Part shown: one piece after another, positions 19,041-27,638 of the stretch
How positions within the stretch are numbered: position 1 is the stretch's first letter
Layout: every line of letters begins with the position of its first letter
Notes under the pieces: generated by a model
What the model saw: only the letters and a program-made list of their open reading frames with translations
Told to the model about the DNA's origin: nothing
Database searches by the model: none
Made by a program: the position numbers and the translations under genes
Assembly: GCF_002300555.2 (NCBI RefSeq)
Contig: NZ_NTHN02000013.1
Span: 33,520 to 97,519, forward strand
DNA: 64,000 nucleotides
Direction: 5' to 3'
DNA from: Alloyangia mangrovi
GTDB taxonomy: Bacteria > Pseudomonadota > Alphaproteobacteria > Rhodobacterales > Rhodobacteraceae

Positions 19041-19997
19041 TCACTTGCGGCCGAGGCCGAGTTCCTGCGCCAGCGTGCCGATCTTCTCGTCTTCGGCGGC
19101 GATCAGCGCCTGCGCTTCGTCGACGTCATAGTAGCGCACCTTGCTCGACATCTTGTCGAGCTGCTCGCGCACCGCGTCATCTTCGGACATGCCCTTCACC
19201 GCCGCGTTGATCTCGGCGACCAGTGCCGGGTCCATGCCTGCGGGCCCCCAGAGCACCAGCGGCGCGACCCAGGTGGCGTTAACCCCCTGCTCGAGGGCCG
19301 GCACGAAGTCGGGATACTTGGGATCGGCCTCGGCGTCGATCATCGCCAGCACCTTGAGCTTGCCGGCCTCGACGTATTGCGCCGCGGCGCCCGCGCCCAT
19401 GTTGCCGATGTCGATATGCCCGCCCTGCAGCGCAGCGACCTTGTCGACCTCGGACGACGCCTCGACCAGTTTGAACTCCACATCCTCGGCGTTCATGATC
19501 TGGCCCGCGATGAAATGCGAGGTGCCGCCGAGCGCAACGCCGAAGGTGTACTCCCCGGGATGCGCGCGAGCGTCCTCGACGAAGGCCTTCATGTCGGACC
19601 AGGGCGCGTCGGGCGCCACCGCGTAGACCTGCGGCGGGTAGGTCTGGCCGATGGCGATGGTGGTGAACTCCGAAAGCGGATGGTCGTAGCGCCCGGTGTG
19701 GTAGTTCACCAAGAGCCCGGTATGGGTGAAAATCAGCGTCTGCCCGTCGGGCTTGGCATTGCGCACGGTCTCGAAGGCGACGGTGCCTCCGCCGGCGGGC
19801 TGGTTCACCACCACCACCGGCTTGCCGATCTGCGCTTGCAGGTAGTCGGCAAAGACTCGGCCCATGACGTCCGAGCCGCCACCGGCCTTGGCCGGAATCA
19901 GCAGTTGCACCGGCCCTTTCGGCCAGTCGCCGGCAAGCGCGGCGGTGCCGATGGCAAGCCCGAGGGTCGCGGCGGCAAGTGTCTTCAGTATGTTCAT
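19041..19997 (-). CDS. tctC: Tripartite tricarboxylate transporter substrate-binding protein (TctC), copy 1
   Basis: Periplasmic receptor of 318 residues. The start at 19997 follows GGAGGAG and opens a clean signal peptide (MNILKTLAAATLGLAIGTAALA, cut before GDWPKG). TctC/Bug-family features follow: VQLLIPAKAGGGSDVMGR, VVVVNQPAGGGTVAFETVRNAKPDG, and GGTSHFIAG. It precedes tctB and tctA, so it is the receptor most clearly tied to this permease. The ligand is a carboxylate or similar compound and cannot be named from sequence. An earlier in-frame ATG nine codons upstream is less likely because the RBS would be inside the gene. Confidence 0.9.
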   Translation of the reverse strand: MNILKTLAAATLGLAIGTAALAGDWPKGPVQLLIPAKAGGGSDVMGRVFADYLQAQIGKPVVVVNQPAGGGTVAFETVRNAKPDGQTLIFTHTGLLVNYHTGRYDHPLSEFTTIAIGQTYPPQVYAVAPDAPWSDMKAFVEDARAHPGEYTFGVALGGTSHFIAGQIMNAEDVEFKLVEASSEVDKVAALQGGHIDIGNMGAGAAAQYVEAGKLKVLAMIDAEADPKYPDFVPALEQGVNATWVAPLVLWGPAGMDPALVAEINAAVKGMSEDDAVREQLDKMSSKVRYYDVDEAQALIAAEDEKIGTLAQELGLGRK

Positions 19998-20028
19998 TTT
20001 TCTCCTCCCTTTGAAAACGGTCACGATC

Positions 20029-20943
20029 TCAGCCCGCCGGCCTGAACGCCCCGGTCAGGGCGGCGACGATGAGGCTGCGGGCGTCTGCCGCCTCTTCGAG
20101 CCCATTGGTCACGAAGCCATGGCGGCTGTTCAGGAACTTGCGCAGCCGCACGTCCACACCGGCTTCGACCAGCATCTGCGCGTAGCGCAACGCCTCGCCC
20201 GCAAGCGGGTCCTTGGCGGCGACAAGCACTACGGCGGGTGGCATCCCCGGCAAATCGGCGGGATCGGCGCGCACCACCGAAAGGTAGGGGTTCAGCGCAT
20301 CCTCGGGGCTGCGCAGGATCAGCTTGTTGAAGGCGCGCATCCGCTCGTAGGGCAGCACCTCATCCTCGAGCCCCGGCGTCTTATCGGCGGGGTCCGTGGC
20401 GGCGTCGAGGAACGGGTAGTCGAGCACCTGCAGCACCGGAACGAAATCGCCGGTCTGGTTGGCGCGCAGGGTGATCGCCGCGGTCAGGTTGCCCCCCGCG
20501 CTGTGCCCGCCGATGGCGATGCGGCCAGCGTCGATCCCGAGGATGGCGCCATTGGCGAAAGCCCAGGCGCAGAGGTCGTAGCATTCCTCGAAGGCGACGG
20601 GGAAGCGGTGCTCGGGGGCAAGGCGGTAGTCTACGTCGAGCACCTTGGCGCCGGTGCGCAGGGCGATGTCGGCGCAGAAGATGGTGTCGCGCACCTCGTA
20701 GCCGCGCACGAAGCCGCCGCCGTGGAAGTTGATGAAGAGCGGCGCATTCTCATCCGCTCCCGGCGGCACCACCAGCATCGCGCGGCAGTCACCGTGGCGG
20801 GTCGGGATCGCCAGCTCGGAGACCGTGACACGGTCCAGAAGCGCCTGCTTCTCCGGCGTATTCTCGAAGACCAGCGTCGGGTTCCTGCGCAGGCTCTCGG
20901 CCAGCGCGCCGCGGTCTCCTTCGGTCATCTCGCTCGTACTCAC
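20029..20943 (-). CDS. Alpha/beta hydrolase, HSL-type esterase family
   Basis: A 304-residue cytoplasmic esterase of the hormone-sensitive-lipase group. The oxyanion-hole motif is INFHGGGFVRGYEV, the nucleophile elbow is GGHSAGGN, the acid is likely Asp in VAAKDPLAGEA, and His is in NSRHGFVT. The DYRLAPEHRFPVAFEECYD stretch is typical of the family. It lies between two tctC genes on the same strand, so it may hydrolyse an ester that the transporter imports, releasing a carboxylate. That link is inference from position. Confidence 0.85.
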   Translation of the reverse strand: MSTSEMTEGDRGALAESLRRNPTLVFENTPEKQALLDRVTVSELAIPTRHGDCRAMLVVPPGADENAPLFINFHGGGFVRGYEVRDTIFCADIALRTGAKVLDVDYRLAPEHRFPVAFEECYDLCAWAFANGAILGIDAGRIAIGGHSAGGNLTAAITLRANQTGDFVPVLQVLDYPFLDAATDPADKTPGLEDEVLPYERMRAFNKLILRSPEDALNPYLSVVRADPADLPGMPPAVVLVAAKDPLAGEALRYAQMLVEAGVDVRLRKFLNSRHGFVTNGLEEAADARSLIVAALTGAFRPAG

Positions 20944-20973
20944 ATTGCTCTCCTCTTTGCCATCGGCATAGGG

Positions 20974-21005
20974 TGTCCGGCCGGGCGCGACGGCTTGGCC
21001 GGACA
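20974..21005 (-). promoter_or_regulatory. Stem-loop after the second tctC gene
   Basis: TGTCCGGCC (20974-20982) and GGCCGGACA (20997-21005) form a perfect 9-bp stem with a 14-nt loop, 17 bp past the stop of the upstream binding-protein gene. Confidence 0.5.
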
Positions 21006-21021
21006 GGTCAGTTGCAGGGGG

Positions 21022-22008
21022 TTACTTGAAGCCCAGGAGCGCCGCGGTCTCGGCCATGCCGGCATCGGCCTCGGCAAGGCGTGCCTCGCCCTCGGCGCGT
21101 CCGTAGATCCCGAGCGGCATCTTCATCTTGGCGTATTGCTCCACAATCTCCGGGTCGGTCAGAGCCTCGGTGAAAGCGGCATTGATGGCGTCGGCGGTCT
21201 CCTCCGGCAGGCCCTTCGGCGCAAGGGCGAAGAAGGTGAAACCGAAGACCACGCTGGGGTAGCCCTGCTCGTCGAGCGAGGGCAGCTCGGGTGTCAGCGG
21301 ATCCCGTCCGGGCTCCGCCGAGAGCGTGCCGAGGATGCGGACCTTGCCCGCCTCGGCATATTGCAGCGCGCTTGGCGTGTTGACGAAGGCCGCATCGACC
21401 TGCCCGCCCTGCACCGCGATCAGCTTGTCGCTGTCCGAGCCCGCGTCGACCACCCGGAACTGCGCGCCGCTGTCCTTCTGCAGCAAGCCCGCCATGAAAT
21501 GCGATGCGCCGCGGATCTGTACCGCCAGCGTCACCTCGTCCGGGTGCGCCTTGGCCCGTGCCACGAGATCCGCCACATCGTCGCTCTCGCCGTCCGGCCC
21601 GCTCACCAGCGCGTAGCTGCCGGCAATCGGCATCACCGCCGGGGCGCTGAACTCGCCGACCGGCGAATGGGCGTAGCCGCCGGTGTGATAGGCGGACAGA
21701 AGCCCCGAGTGGTAGAACAGCAGGGTCGAGCCGTCGGGCTTGGCGTTGCGCACCGTCTCGGCCGCCACGGCGCCGCCGCCGCCGGGCTGGTTCACCACGA
21801 TCACCGGACGGCCAATGACCGCCTTCAGCTTTGCTGCCAGCACACGCACCGCCGAATCCGTGCCGCCCCCGGGTTTCGCCGGCACCACGAGCTGCACAGC
21901 GCCCTTCGGCCAGTCGGCCGCGGCCGCCGGGGTCAGCGATGCACAAAGGGCCAGGCCCGACAGGATCAGCGTCCGACGAGTCAGCCGCACCACGAAATCA
22001 AGAGACAT
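21022..22008 (-). CDS. tctC: Tripartite tricarboxylate transporter substrate-binding protein (TctC), copy 2
   Basis: A second TTT receptor, 328 residues, clearly related to the first copy: the N-terminal half aligns through ADWPKGAVQLVVPAKPGGG, VIVVNQPGGGGAVAAETVRN and IRGASHFMAG. The start at 22008 follows GAGGAGGAG and opens a signal peptide (MSLDFVVRLTRRTLILSGLA, continuing to TPAAA). It is the promoter-proximal gene of the operon and diverges from a LysR gene. Only one TctAB pair is present, so the two receptors probably share it and widen its substrate range, or one serves in sensing. Confidence 0.88.
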   Translation of the reverse strand: MSLDFVVRLTRRTLILSGLALCASLTPAAAADWPKGAVQLVVPAKPGGGTDSAVRVLAAKLKAVIGRPVIVVNQPGGGGAVAAETVRNAKPDGSTLLFYHSGLLSAYHTGGYAHSPVGEFSAPAVMPIAGSYALVSGPDGESDDVADLVARAKAHPDEVTLAVQIRGASHFMAGLLQKDSGAQFRVVDAGSDSDKLIAVQGGQVDAAFVNTPSALQYAEAGKVRILGTLSAEPGRDPLTPELPSLDEQGYPSVVFGFTFFALAPKGLPEETADAINAAFTEALTDPEIVEQYAKMKMPLGIYGRAEGEARLAEADAGMAETAALLGFK

Positions 22009-22056
22009 TGTCTCCTCCTCCTTTTCTCCTCCGGTCCGAAGCTGTAAGGACAAAAG

Positions 22057-22093
22057 GCATAAATGAATAATAAAGAATGAGCTTAATGCATAA
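22057..22093. promoter_or_regulatory. Direct repeat in the divergent tctC/LysR promoter
   Basis: GCATAA occurs at 22057-22062 and 22088-22093, in the same orientation and 31 bp apart (about three helical turns), within the most AT-rich part of the gap between the divergent genes. This spacing suits a LysR tetramer contacting two sites on one DNA face. It is a weak, short motif. Confidence 0.3.
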
Positions 22094-22102
22094 GGGATTC
22101 TG

Positions 22103-23083
22103 ATGCCTGGAGAGATCGATACCCACGCGCTGGTGCAGCGGCTGATGGCCCGCGGCAAGTTTCGCCACATGCAGGCGCTGATCAGGCTGTGCGACCTGCG
22201 CAGCATGGGCCGCGCCGCCGAGGCGATGGGGATCACCCAGCCGGGCATGTCGCAACTGGTGTCGGAGCTCGAGAAGCTTGTCGGCCTGCCGCTCTTCCTG
22301 CGCCATTCGCGCGGCGTCGACGCGACCGAGCTGGCCCGCGATCTGGAACTGGTGGCGCGGCGCATCGTCACCGCGGTCGAGGAAAGCGCCGAGACCATCG
22401 TGCTGCGCCGCGACTACGATGCGACCCTCGTGCGGGTGGCCACCACCGTCGCCGCCGCCGGGGGGCTGCTGCATGATCTCCTGCCCGAGTTCGTGCACCG
22501 GCACCGCAACGTGCAGGTGCAGCTCAGCGAGGTCATGGGCATGGGCCAGGAAGCGGCGCTGGCCAGCGGCGAGATCGACCTGCTGTGCTGCCGCGCCCCC
22601 GAGGTGTTGCCCGACGGATGGTCCTTCGTGCCCTGCCGGGGCGACGCCATGGTGGTGATCGCCGCCACCACCCACCCGCTCGCGCACAAGGCGCAGGTCA
22701 CCAGCGAGGAGCTCGCGCAGGCGCTCTGGCTGCCCAACCACATCTCGACGGTGGCGCGGCACGAGTTCGAGCGGCTGGCCCGCGAGCACGGCTTCGAGAA
22801 CGCACCGCAGGCGCGCGTGGTGTCGCGCCAGATGGCCCTCTCGTGGATGATGCTGCGCGAGGGCACGATGGTCACCATGATGCCGCGCAGCGTCGCGCTG
22901 CCCTGGATCGTCACCGGCCAGATCGCCGTGCTGCGGACAGCTATCGACGCGCCGCTGCCGCCGCTGGGTCTCGTCTGGGATCCGGCGCGGGCGCAGCGCG
23001 CCACCCGCCTCTTCGTCGATTTCATCACCACTCAGAGCCCGTTGCAGACGCCCGGGCAGGACACGGACAGGACAACCAAATGA
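22103..23083 (+). CDS. LysR-family transcriptional regulator
   Basis: A 326-residue LTTR. The helix-turn-helix is at about residues 25-80 (RSMGRAAEAMGITQPGMSQL and the downstream ELEKLVGLPLFLRHSRG), followed by a linker helix and a LysR substrate domain. It diverges from the Tct operon, the usual arrangement for an LTTR and its target, so it probably activates the transporter and responds to the imported acid or a metabolite of it. Its stop overlaps the start of the DUF3237 gene (ATGA), which ties the two together in translation. Confidence 0.88.
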   Translation: MPGEIDTHALVQRLMARGKFRHMQALIRLCDLRSMGRAAEAMGITQPGMSQLVSELEKLVGLPLFLRHSRGVDATELARDLELVARRIVTAVEESAETIVLRRDYDATLVRVATTVAAAGGLLHDLLPEFVHRHRNVQVQLSEVMGMGQEAALASGEIDLLCCRAPEVLPDGWSFVPCRGDAMVVIAATTHPLAHKAQVTSEELAQALWLPNHISTVARHEFERLAREHGFENAPQARVVSRQMALSWMMLREGTMVTMMPRSVALPWIVTGQIAVLRTAIDAPLPPLGLVWDPARAQRATRLFVDFITTQSPLQTPGQDTDRTTK

Positions 23084-23568
23084 CCGACAGTGACGCGCAT
23101 TTCGACCGGGTGCCCCCCGCGGTGCCCGCAGCCCATCTTGTCTGGGAAGCGCTGGTCGATGTCGCCCCGCGCGAGGACCTCGGGGCCGGACCGGCCGGCC
23201 ACCGCTTCATCGTGCCGATCACCGGCGGCAGCTTCCGCGGCGTGGCGGGCTACGAGGGATTCCGCGGCACGGTGCTGCCCGGCGGTGCAGACCGCCAGCT
23301 GGTCCGGCCCGACGGCTGCAAGGAACTCGACGCGCTCTACGAGATGAAGCTGGAGGACGGCGGCATCATCACCGTGCGCAACTCCGTGGTGATCGACGAG
23401 ACCCGAGAGGGCCCGCGCTATGCCATGTCGCGCATCACCCTGACAGTGCCGCAGGGACCCTGGCAGGGGCTGAACAAACGTCTGTTCATCGGCACGCTGC
23501 AGAGCGCCCGGCCCGAGCGCGAGGCGGTGATCATCCGCGGCTGGTGCGTGGACAGCGCCCCGGCCTGA
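23080..23568 (+). CDS. DUF3237 family protein
   Basis: A 162-residue protein whose ATG overlaps the LysR stop by four bases. The sequence GHRFIVPITGGSFRGVAGYE, then DGCKELDALYEMKLEDGGII and VRNSVVIDE, matches DUF3237, a small beta-barrel family of unknown function that recurs near genes for aromatic or carboxylic acid catabolism. No signal peptide or membrane segment is visible, so it is cytoplasmic. Coupling to the LysR gene suggests a role in the same pathway, perhaps acting on the imported compound; this is inference. Confidence 0.82.
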   Translation: MTDSDAHFDRVPPAVPAAHLVWEALVDVAPREDLGAGPAGHRFIVPITGGSFRGVAGYEGFRGTVLPGGADRQLVRPDGCKELDALYEMKLEDGGIITVRNSVVIDETREGPRYAMSRITLTVPQGPWQGLNKRLFIGTLQSARPEREAVIIRGWCVDSAPA

Positions 23569-23637
23569 GCCGGCTGGCCCCGCAGGGGCGCAGGCGGTCG
23601 CCCTCGGTCCAGAGGTCCGAGGGCCGACCGCGCAGGC

Positions 23638-24561
23638 TCACTCGATGGTCAGCCCCTTGCGGCGCTGGGTCCCAGGCTCCTCGATGACCGGCTCGCGGCC
23701 GCCGCGGAGGATCGAGTTGCCCTCGTAGAGCGTGCGCTGGTCGATGGCGGGCGGCGACAGCCAATCGCTCTCCTTCATCTGCCCGCTCTGGCCATAGGCG
23801 GCGAGCGCGTTGCCGTAGCAGACCGCGCTCACCACCGCTTCGGAGACGCCGCTCTGCAGCGCCAGCTGCGCGGTCTTGGCCACCCCGAGGCAATCCGAGA
23901 TGCCCCAGTCGCAAGCGCTGTCGACGATGATCCGCTCGGATCCGTACTGCTTGAGCAGCTCGACCATCCGCGCGTTGCCCATCTTGGTCGAGGGGTAGAT
24001 CGAGAAACCCGCCCAATAGCCGCGGTCGAGCACCTCGCCGACGGTCTCCTCGTTGTTGTGGTCGATCACCACCATCGAGGGATCGAGCCCCATCTCCTCG
24101 CAGACATCCATCGACAGGCTGGTGCCCTGCTTCTTGTCGCGGTGCGGCGTGTGGACCATGACCGGCAGGCCGAGCTCCTTGGCCAGCGTCAGCTGCAGGC
24201 GGAAATACTTGTCCTCGAGCGCGGTCTGCTCGTCGTAGCCGATCTCGCCGATGGCGACGACGCCCTCCTTGAGGGCGAAGCGCGGCAGCCATTCCATGAC
24301 GCCCTCGGCCAGCTCCTCGTTGTTGGCCTCCTTCGAATTGAGCCCGATGGTGCAGTAGTGTCGGATGCCGAACTGCCCGGCGCGGAAGCGCTCCCAGCCG
24401 ACGATGGTCGACAGGTAGTCGACGTAGGTGCCCACGAAGGTGCGCGGCTGGCCGAGCCAGAAGGCGGGCTCGATCAGCGCCACCACGCCGGCGGCGGCCA
24501 TGGCCTCGTAATCGTCGGTGGTGCGCGAGATCATATGCGCGTGGGGATCAATCAGCATCAT
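23638..24561 (-). CDS. eboB: EboB: TatD-family metal-dependent hydrolase of the ebo cluster
   Basis: A 307-residue amidohydrolase-fold protein of the TatD group. Metal-binding features: DPHAHM near the N-terminus, Glu in AIGEIGYDEQT, His in MVHTPHRDK and in VIDHNNEE, and Asp in IIVDSACDWG. In the ebo clusters known from cyanobacteria, pseudomonads and eustigmatophyte plastids this is the EboB position; its substrate is not known. The start overlaps the eboA stop (ATGA), and a second ATG follows at once. It ends the leftward eboA-eboB pair. Confidence 0.88.
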   Translation of the reverse strand: MMLIDPHAHMISRTTDDYEAMAAAGVVALIEPAFWLGQPRTFVGTYVDYLSTIVGWERFRAGQFGIRHYCTIGLNSKEANNEELAEGVMEWLPRFALKEGVVAIGEIGYDEQTALEDKYFRLQLTLAKELGLPVMVHTPHRDKKQGTSLSMDVCEEMGLDPSMVVIDHNNEETVGEVLDRGYWAGFSIYPSTKMGNARMVELLKQYGSERIIVDSACDWGISDCLGVAKTAQLALQSGVSEAVVSAVCYGNALAAYGQSGQMKESDWLSPPAIDQRTLYEGNSILRGGREPVIEEPGTQRRKGLTIE

Positions 24562-25301
24562 GACACAAACTCCTCGATAACACGTCCCTCGGCCCGCGCC
24601 CGATCAAGCTGGGCCTGGATTTCCGGGGTTTCCGCAAAGGGGCCGACCAGCGGCCAGAGCTCTTCCATCACCGGCCGCCCGGCGGCCCAGCGTTCGCGTG
24701 CGTATTGCACGAGGATGCGCGCCAGCTCGGGGTTGGCGCGGTCCTTGAGGCCGGAAATCGGCCCCAGCGCAGCGCCGATGAACAGCGCCTTGAGGATCAT
24801 GTGGTTCCAGCGGTGCTCGTCGAAATGGTCGCGCGGATAGGGGTTGTTGTGGGCGATGGCTTCGAACACCGGCTTGAGGTTCGAGCGCAGCCCCTCGCCC
24901 ACCTCGAAGTGCAGCGTTTCGGGCTGCGGATAGAGCGGCAGACCGCGGTAGAGCGCGATCATTTCGGCGGCATCCGCGGTGCGGCGCAAGTCCTTGAAGG
25001 TCTCGGCAAAGGGGCGCTCACCGCTGTAGGTGAGCAGCCCCAGCACCCGCGCGGCGCCGTCGAGGCTCCAGTCGCCGGGCTGCCAGCCGGGGCGCGCGGC
25101 ATCGGCCTTGGCCAGATCCTCTGGGCCGAGGTCAAGGTCGGCCTTGCCGAGCCGCCGCGGCGCGAAGCCGAGAAAGAGGTGCAGGTCGCGCTCCGTCGCC
25201 CCTGGGGCGGCGAGCGTTGCGAGCTGTTCCTCGAACCAGGGCCTTTCGGCCCCGGCGCGGTCCCCTATCCATTCCTGCAAAAGATCTTTTGGACTTGTCA
25301 T
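24558..25301 (-). CDS. eboA: EboA-family protein
   Basis: A 247-residue soluble protein of the EboA family, which has no assigned reaction. Visible marks include LHLFLGFAPRRLG near residue 45, DGAARVLGLLTYSGERPF, and FDEHRWNHMILKALFIGA, a conserved-looking region rich in His and Asp. The start at 25301 has GGGAGAGAG a few bases upstream; a start five codons earlier is less well placed. It diverges from eboF over a 97-bp gap and overlaps eboB by four bases. Identification leans on sequence likeness plus the full set of other ebo genes beside it. Confidence 0.82.
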   Translation of the reverse strand: MTSPKDLLQEWIGDRAGAERPWFEEQLATLAAPGATERDLHLFLGFAPRRLGKADLDLGPEDLAKADAARPGWQPGDWSLDGAARVLGLLTYSGERPFAETFKDLRRTADAAEMIALYRGLPLYPQPETLHFEVGEGLRSNLKPVFEAIAHNNPYPRDHFDEHRWNHMILKALFIGAALGPISGLKDRANPELARILVQYARERWAAGRPVMEELWPLVGPFAETPEIQAQLDRARAEGRVIEEFVS

Positions 25302-25398
25302 CAAACTCTCTCCCAAATGGTCAATGAAACACTGGACGGGCGGAGGGGACGCGCGTCATAGTCGGCAAGTATTTTGTTGCTGGATATTTTTTGATCTC

Positions 25399-26784
25399 AT
25401 GACACCGACTCTCGTTATTCTTGTCGTCGGCCTGACACCGAAGCTTGTCGGCCAGTTCACTCCAAACATTGCCGCCCTTGCCGCCCGCGGCGCCCTGCGC
25501 CCGCTGGAGACGGTCACTCCGGCGGTCACCTGCACGGTGCAGGCCACTCTGGCGACCGGCCTGCCGCCCTCGGGGCATGGGGCCGTGGCCAATGGCTGGT
25601 ACTTCCGCGATCTCAAGGAGGTGCTGCTCTGGCGGCAGCCCAACTCGCTTCTGGAGGGCGAGAAGATCTGGGATGCCGGCAAGGCGCGGGACGCGTCCTT
25701 CACCTGCGCCAAGATGTTCTGGTGGTACAACATGTACTCGACCGCCGACTACTCGGCGACGCCGCGGCCGATGTACCCGGCCGACGGGCGCAAGATCCCC
25801 GACCACTACGCGCATCCGCCCGAGCTGCACGACGAGCTCGACGCCAAGCTGGGGCGCTTTCCGCTCTTCACCTTCTGGGGGCCGACGGCGAGCATCAACT
25901 CCTCGGCGTGGATCACCGATGCGACGCTGCACGTGATGGAGACGCGGCAGCCGACGCTGACGCTGACCTACCTGCCGCATCTCGACTACGACCTGCAGAA
26001 GTTCGGCCCCGATCTGCAGCACCCCGAGGTGCAGCAGTCGCTGCGCGACATCGACGCGCTGGTCGGCAAGCTGGTTGCCGCCGCCGATGCCGAGGGGCGC
26101 CGGGTGCTGGTGGTCTCGGAATACGGCATCACCCCGGTCACCGACGCCATCCACATCAACCGCGCGCTGCGCGAGGCCGGGCTGATCGCGGTGCGCCCCG
26201 AGGAGCACGGGCGCGAGATCCTCGACGCCGGGGCGTCGGCGGCCTTTGCCATGTCCGACCACCAGCTCGCGCATGTCTACGTGAATGACCTCTCGCGGTT
26301 GTCCGAGGTGAAGGCGCTGGTCGAGGGGCTGGACGGCGTGGAAGCGGTCTGGGACGAGGAGGGCAAGCGCGCCAACGGCCTCGACCATCCCCGCTCGGGC
26401 GAGCTGGTGGCGATCAGCAAGCCCGACCGCTGGTTCAGCTACTATTACTGGCTCGACGAGGCCAAGGCGCCCGATTTCGCCCCCACCGTCGATATCCACC
26501 GCAAGCCCGGCTACGATCCCGTCGAGCTTTTCCTCGACCCGGACCTGCGCTCTCCCAAGCTGGCGGCGGGCTGGAAGCTGGCCAAGCGCAAGCTGGGCTT
26601 CCGGCAGATGCTCGACCTGATCTCGCCCTCGCGGACGGACCTCGTGAGGGGCAGCCACGGGCGGCTCACCGACGATCCCGGCGACGGGCCGCTGGTGATC
26701 TCCTCCGAGGCAGGATTGCTGCCAGAGGGGCCGGTGCGGGCGGTTGACTTCAAGGCGCTGACGCTGAGCCATGTCTTCGACTAG
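25399..26784 (+). CDS. eboF: EboF: alkaline-phosphatase-superfamily protein (nucleotide pyrophosphatase-like)
   Basis: A 461-residue protein of the alkaline phosphatase/NPP fold. The N-terminus TPTLVILVVGLTPKLVGQFTP aligns with the usual metal-binding VDG(L/F) strand but has Gly where the Asp ligand is expected. The nucleophile-like Thr is kept (PAVTCTVQATLATGLPPSGHG). The usual DxxGHxxGP motif reads DYDLQKFGP (His to Gln), and the later SDHG motif reads SEYG. So several metal ligands appear replaced, which questions ordinary metal-dependent chemistry. The start at 25399 is chosen because upstream codons lie over the divergent eboA gene and are not protein-like. Its TAG stop overlaps that of the convergent eboC. 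Confidence 0.85.
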   Translation: MTPTLVILVVGLTPKLVGQFTPNIAALAARGALRPLETVTPAVTCTVQATLATGLPPSGHGAVANGWYFRDLKEVLLWRQPNSLLEGEKIWDAGKARDASFTCAKMFWWYNMYSTADYSATPRPMYPADGRKIPDHYAHPPELHDELDAKLGRFPLFTFWGPTASINSSAWITDATLHVMETRQPTLTLTYLPHLDYDLQKFGPDLQHPEVQQSLRDIDALVGKLVAAADAEGRRVLVVSEYGITPVTDAIHINRALREAGLIAVRPEEHGREILDAGASAAFAMSDHQLAHVYVNDLSRLSEVKALVEGLDGVEAVWDEEGKRANGLDHPRSGELVAISKPDRWFSYYYWLDEAKAPDFAPTVDIHRKPGYDPVELFLDPDLRSPKLAAGWKLAKRKLGFRQMLDLISPSRTDLVRGSHGRLTDDPGDGPLVISSEAGLLPEGPVRAVDFKALTLSHVFD

Positions 26785-27638
26785 GTCCCCGCAATCCGGC
26801 GCTGCAGCACCCGCGTGAGGGCAAACCCGGCGACTGCCAGCAGCGCCGGGAGCCAGCCGCCATGCACCCCGGCGATCAGCGCGGCGTCATAGAGAGAGAT
26901 CGCGGCGATCAGCAGGGTGACGGCCTTCGGCACGTCGCCCTTTGCCCGGCGGAAGAGGAAGCGCAGCGCAAACCCAGTGGCAACGAGGAACCCCAGCGCG
27001 ATCAGCAGCGCCAGCGGCTTGCCCCAGCCCGTCACCAGCACCAGCACCGCGGGGAGGGCCAGCACCGCCAGCGGCCAGGCCCGGTCCAGCCGGTCATAGG
27101 CCTCCTGCTTGGCGGCATAAGTGAGGCCCACAACATAGGCCATGAGCCCAAGCGCGCCCCAGATCGCCACGCCCGGAAAGGCACCGGTGGCGGCGAAGGC
27201 GGCCATCGCATAGCAGAAGAACCGCGTCACGCCCATGATCACCGGCGCCAGCGCGGTGCGCTTGTGCAGCCAGTCATAGAGGAAGATGCTGAGGGTCAGC
27301 AGCAGCGCCGAGACCTGCGCCAGCCCGCCAAGCGGCAGGGTCAGCAAGAGGCCGACCCCGAGCATGACGAAGCCGCCGAGGAAGACCGCGCGCTGCGAGA
27401 TCTCTCCTCTCGGGATCGGCCGGTCCGCCTTTTGCGCCCGGTCGATCTCGGCGTCGAAGGCGTCGTTGAGCCACATGCCGCCCACGTAGAAGAGCGTCAG
27501 CGCCAGCGCGCTCAGCAGGATGGGCACAAGCGCAGAGCCGGGGGCGGCGGAAAGCGCCAGCAGCGCCCCCGCCATGGCATTGGTCCAGACCGTCGGCAGG
27601 TTCGACACCCGCCCCAGCTTGAAGGCGGTGCCGATCAT
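26781..27638 (-). CDS. eboC: EboC: UbiA-like prenyltransferase
   Basis: An integral membrane prenyltransferase of 285 residues with about eight or nine helices. The first Asp-rich motif is NDAFDAEIDRAQKADRPIPR, matching the UbiA NDxxDxxxD site that binds Mg-prenyl diphosphate; the second is near EAYDRLDRAWPL. The acceptor is unknown. In ebo clusters this enzyme is taken as evidence that the system makes a prenylated, membrane-bound compound. The ATG overlaps the eboE stop (ATGA), and the gene ends tail to tail with eboF. Upstream in-frame codons lie inside eboE. Confidence 0.9.
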   Translation of the reverse strand: MIGTAFKLGRVSNLPTVWTNAMAGALLALSAAPGSALVPILLSALALTLFYVGGMWLNDAFDAEIDRAQKADRPIPRGEISQRAVFLGGFVMLGVGLLLTLPLGGLAQVSALLLTLSIFLYDWLHKRTALAPVIMGVTRFFCYAMAAFAATGAFPGVAIWGALGLMAYVVGLTYAAKQEAYDRLDRAWPLAVLALPAVLVLVTGWGKPLALLIALGFLVATGFALRFLFRRAKGDVPKAVTLLIAAISLYDAALIAGVHGGWLPALLAVAGFALTRVLQRRIAGT

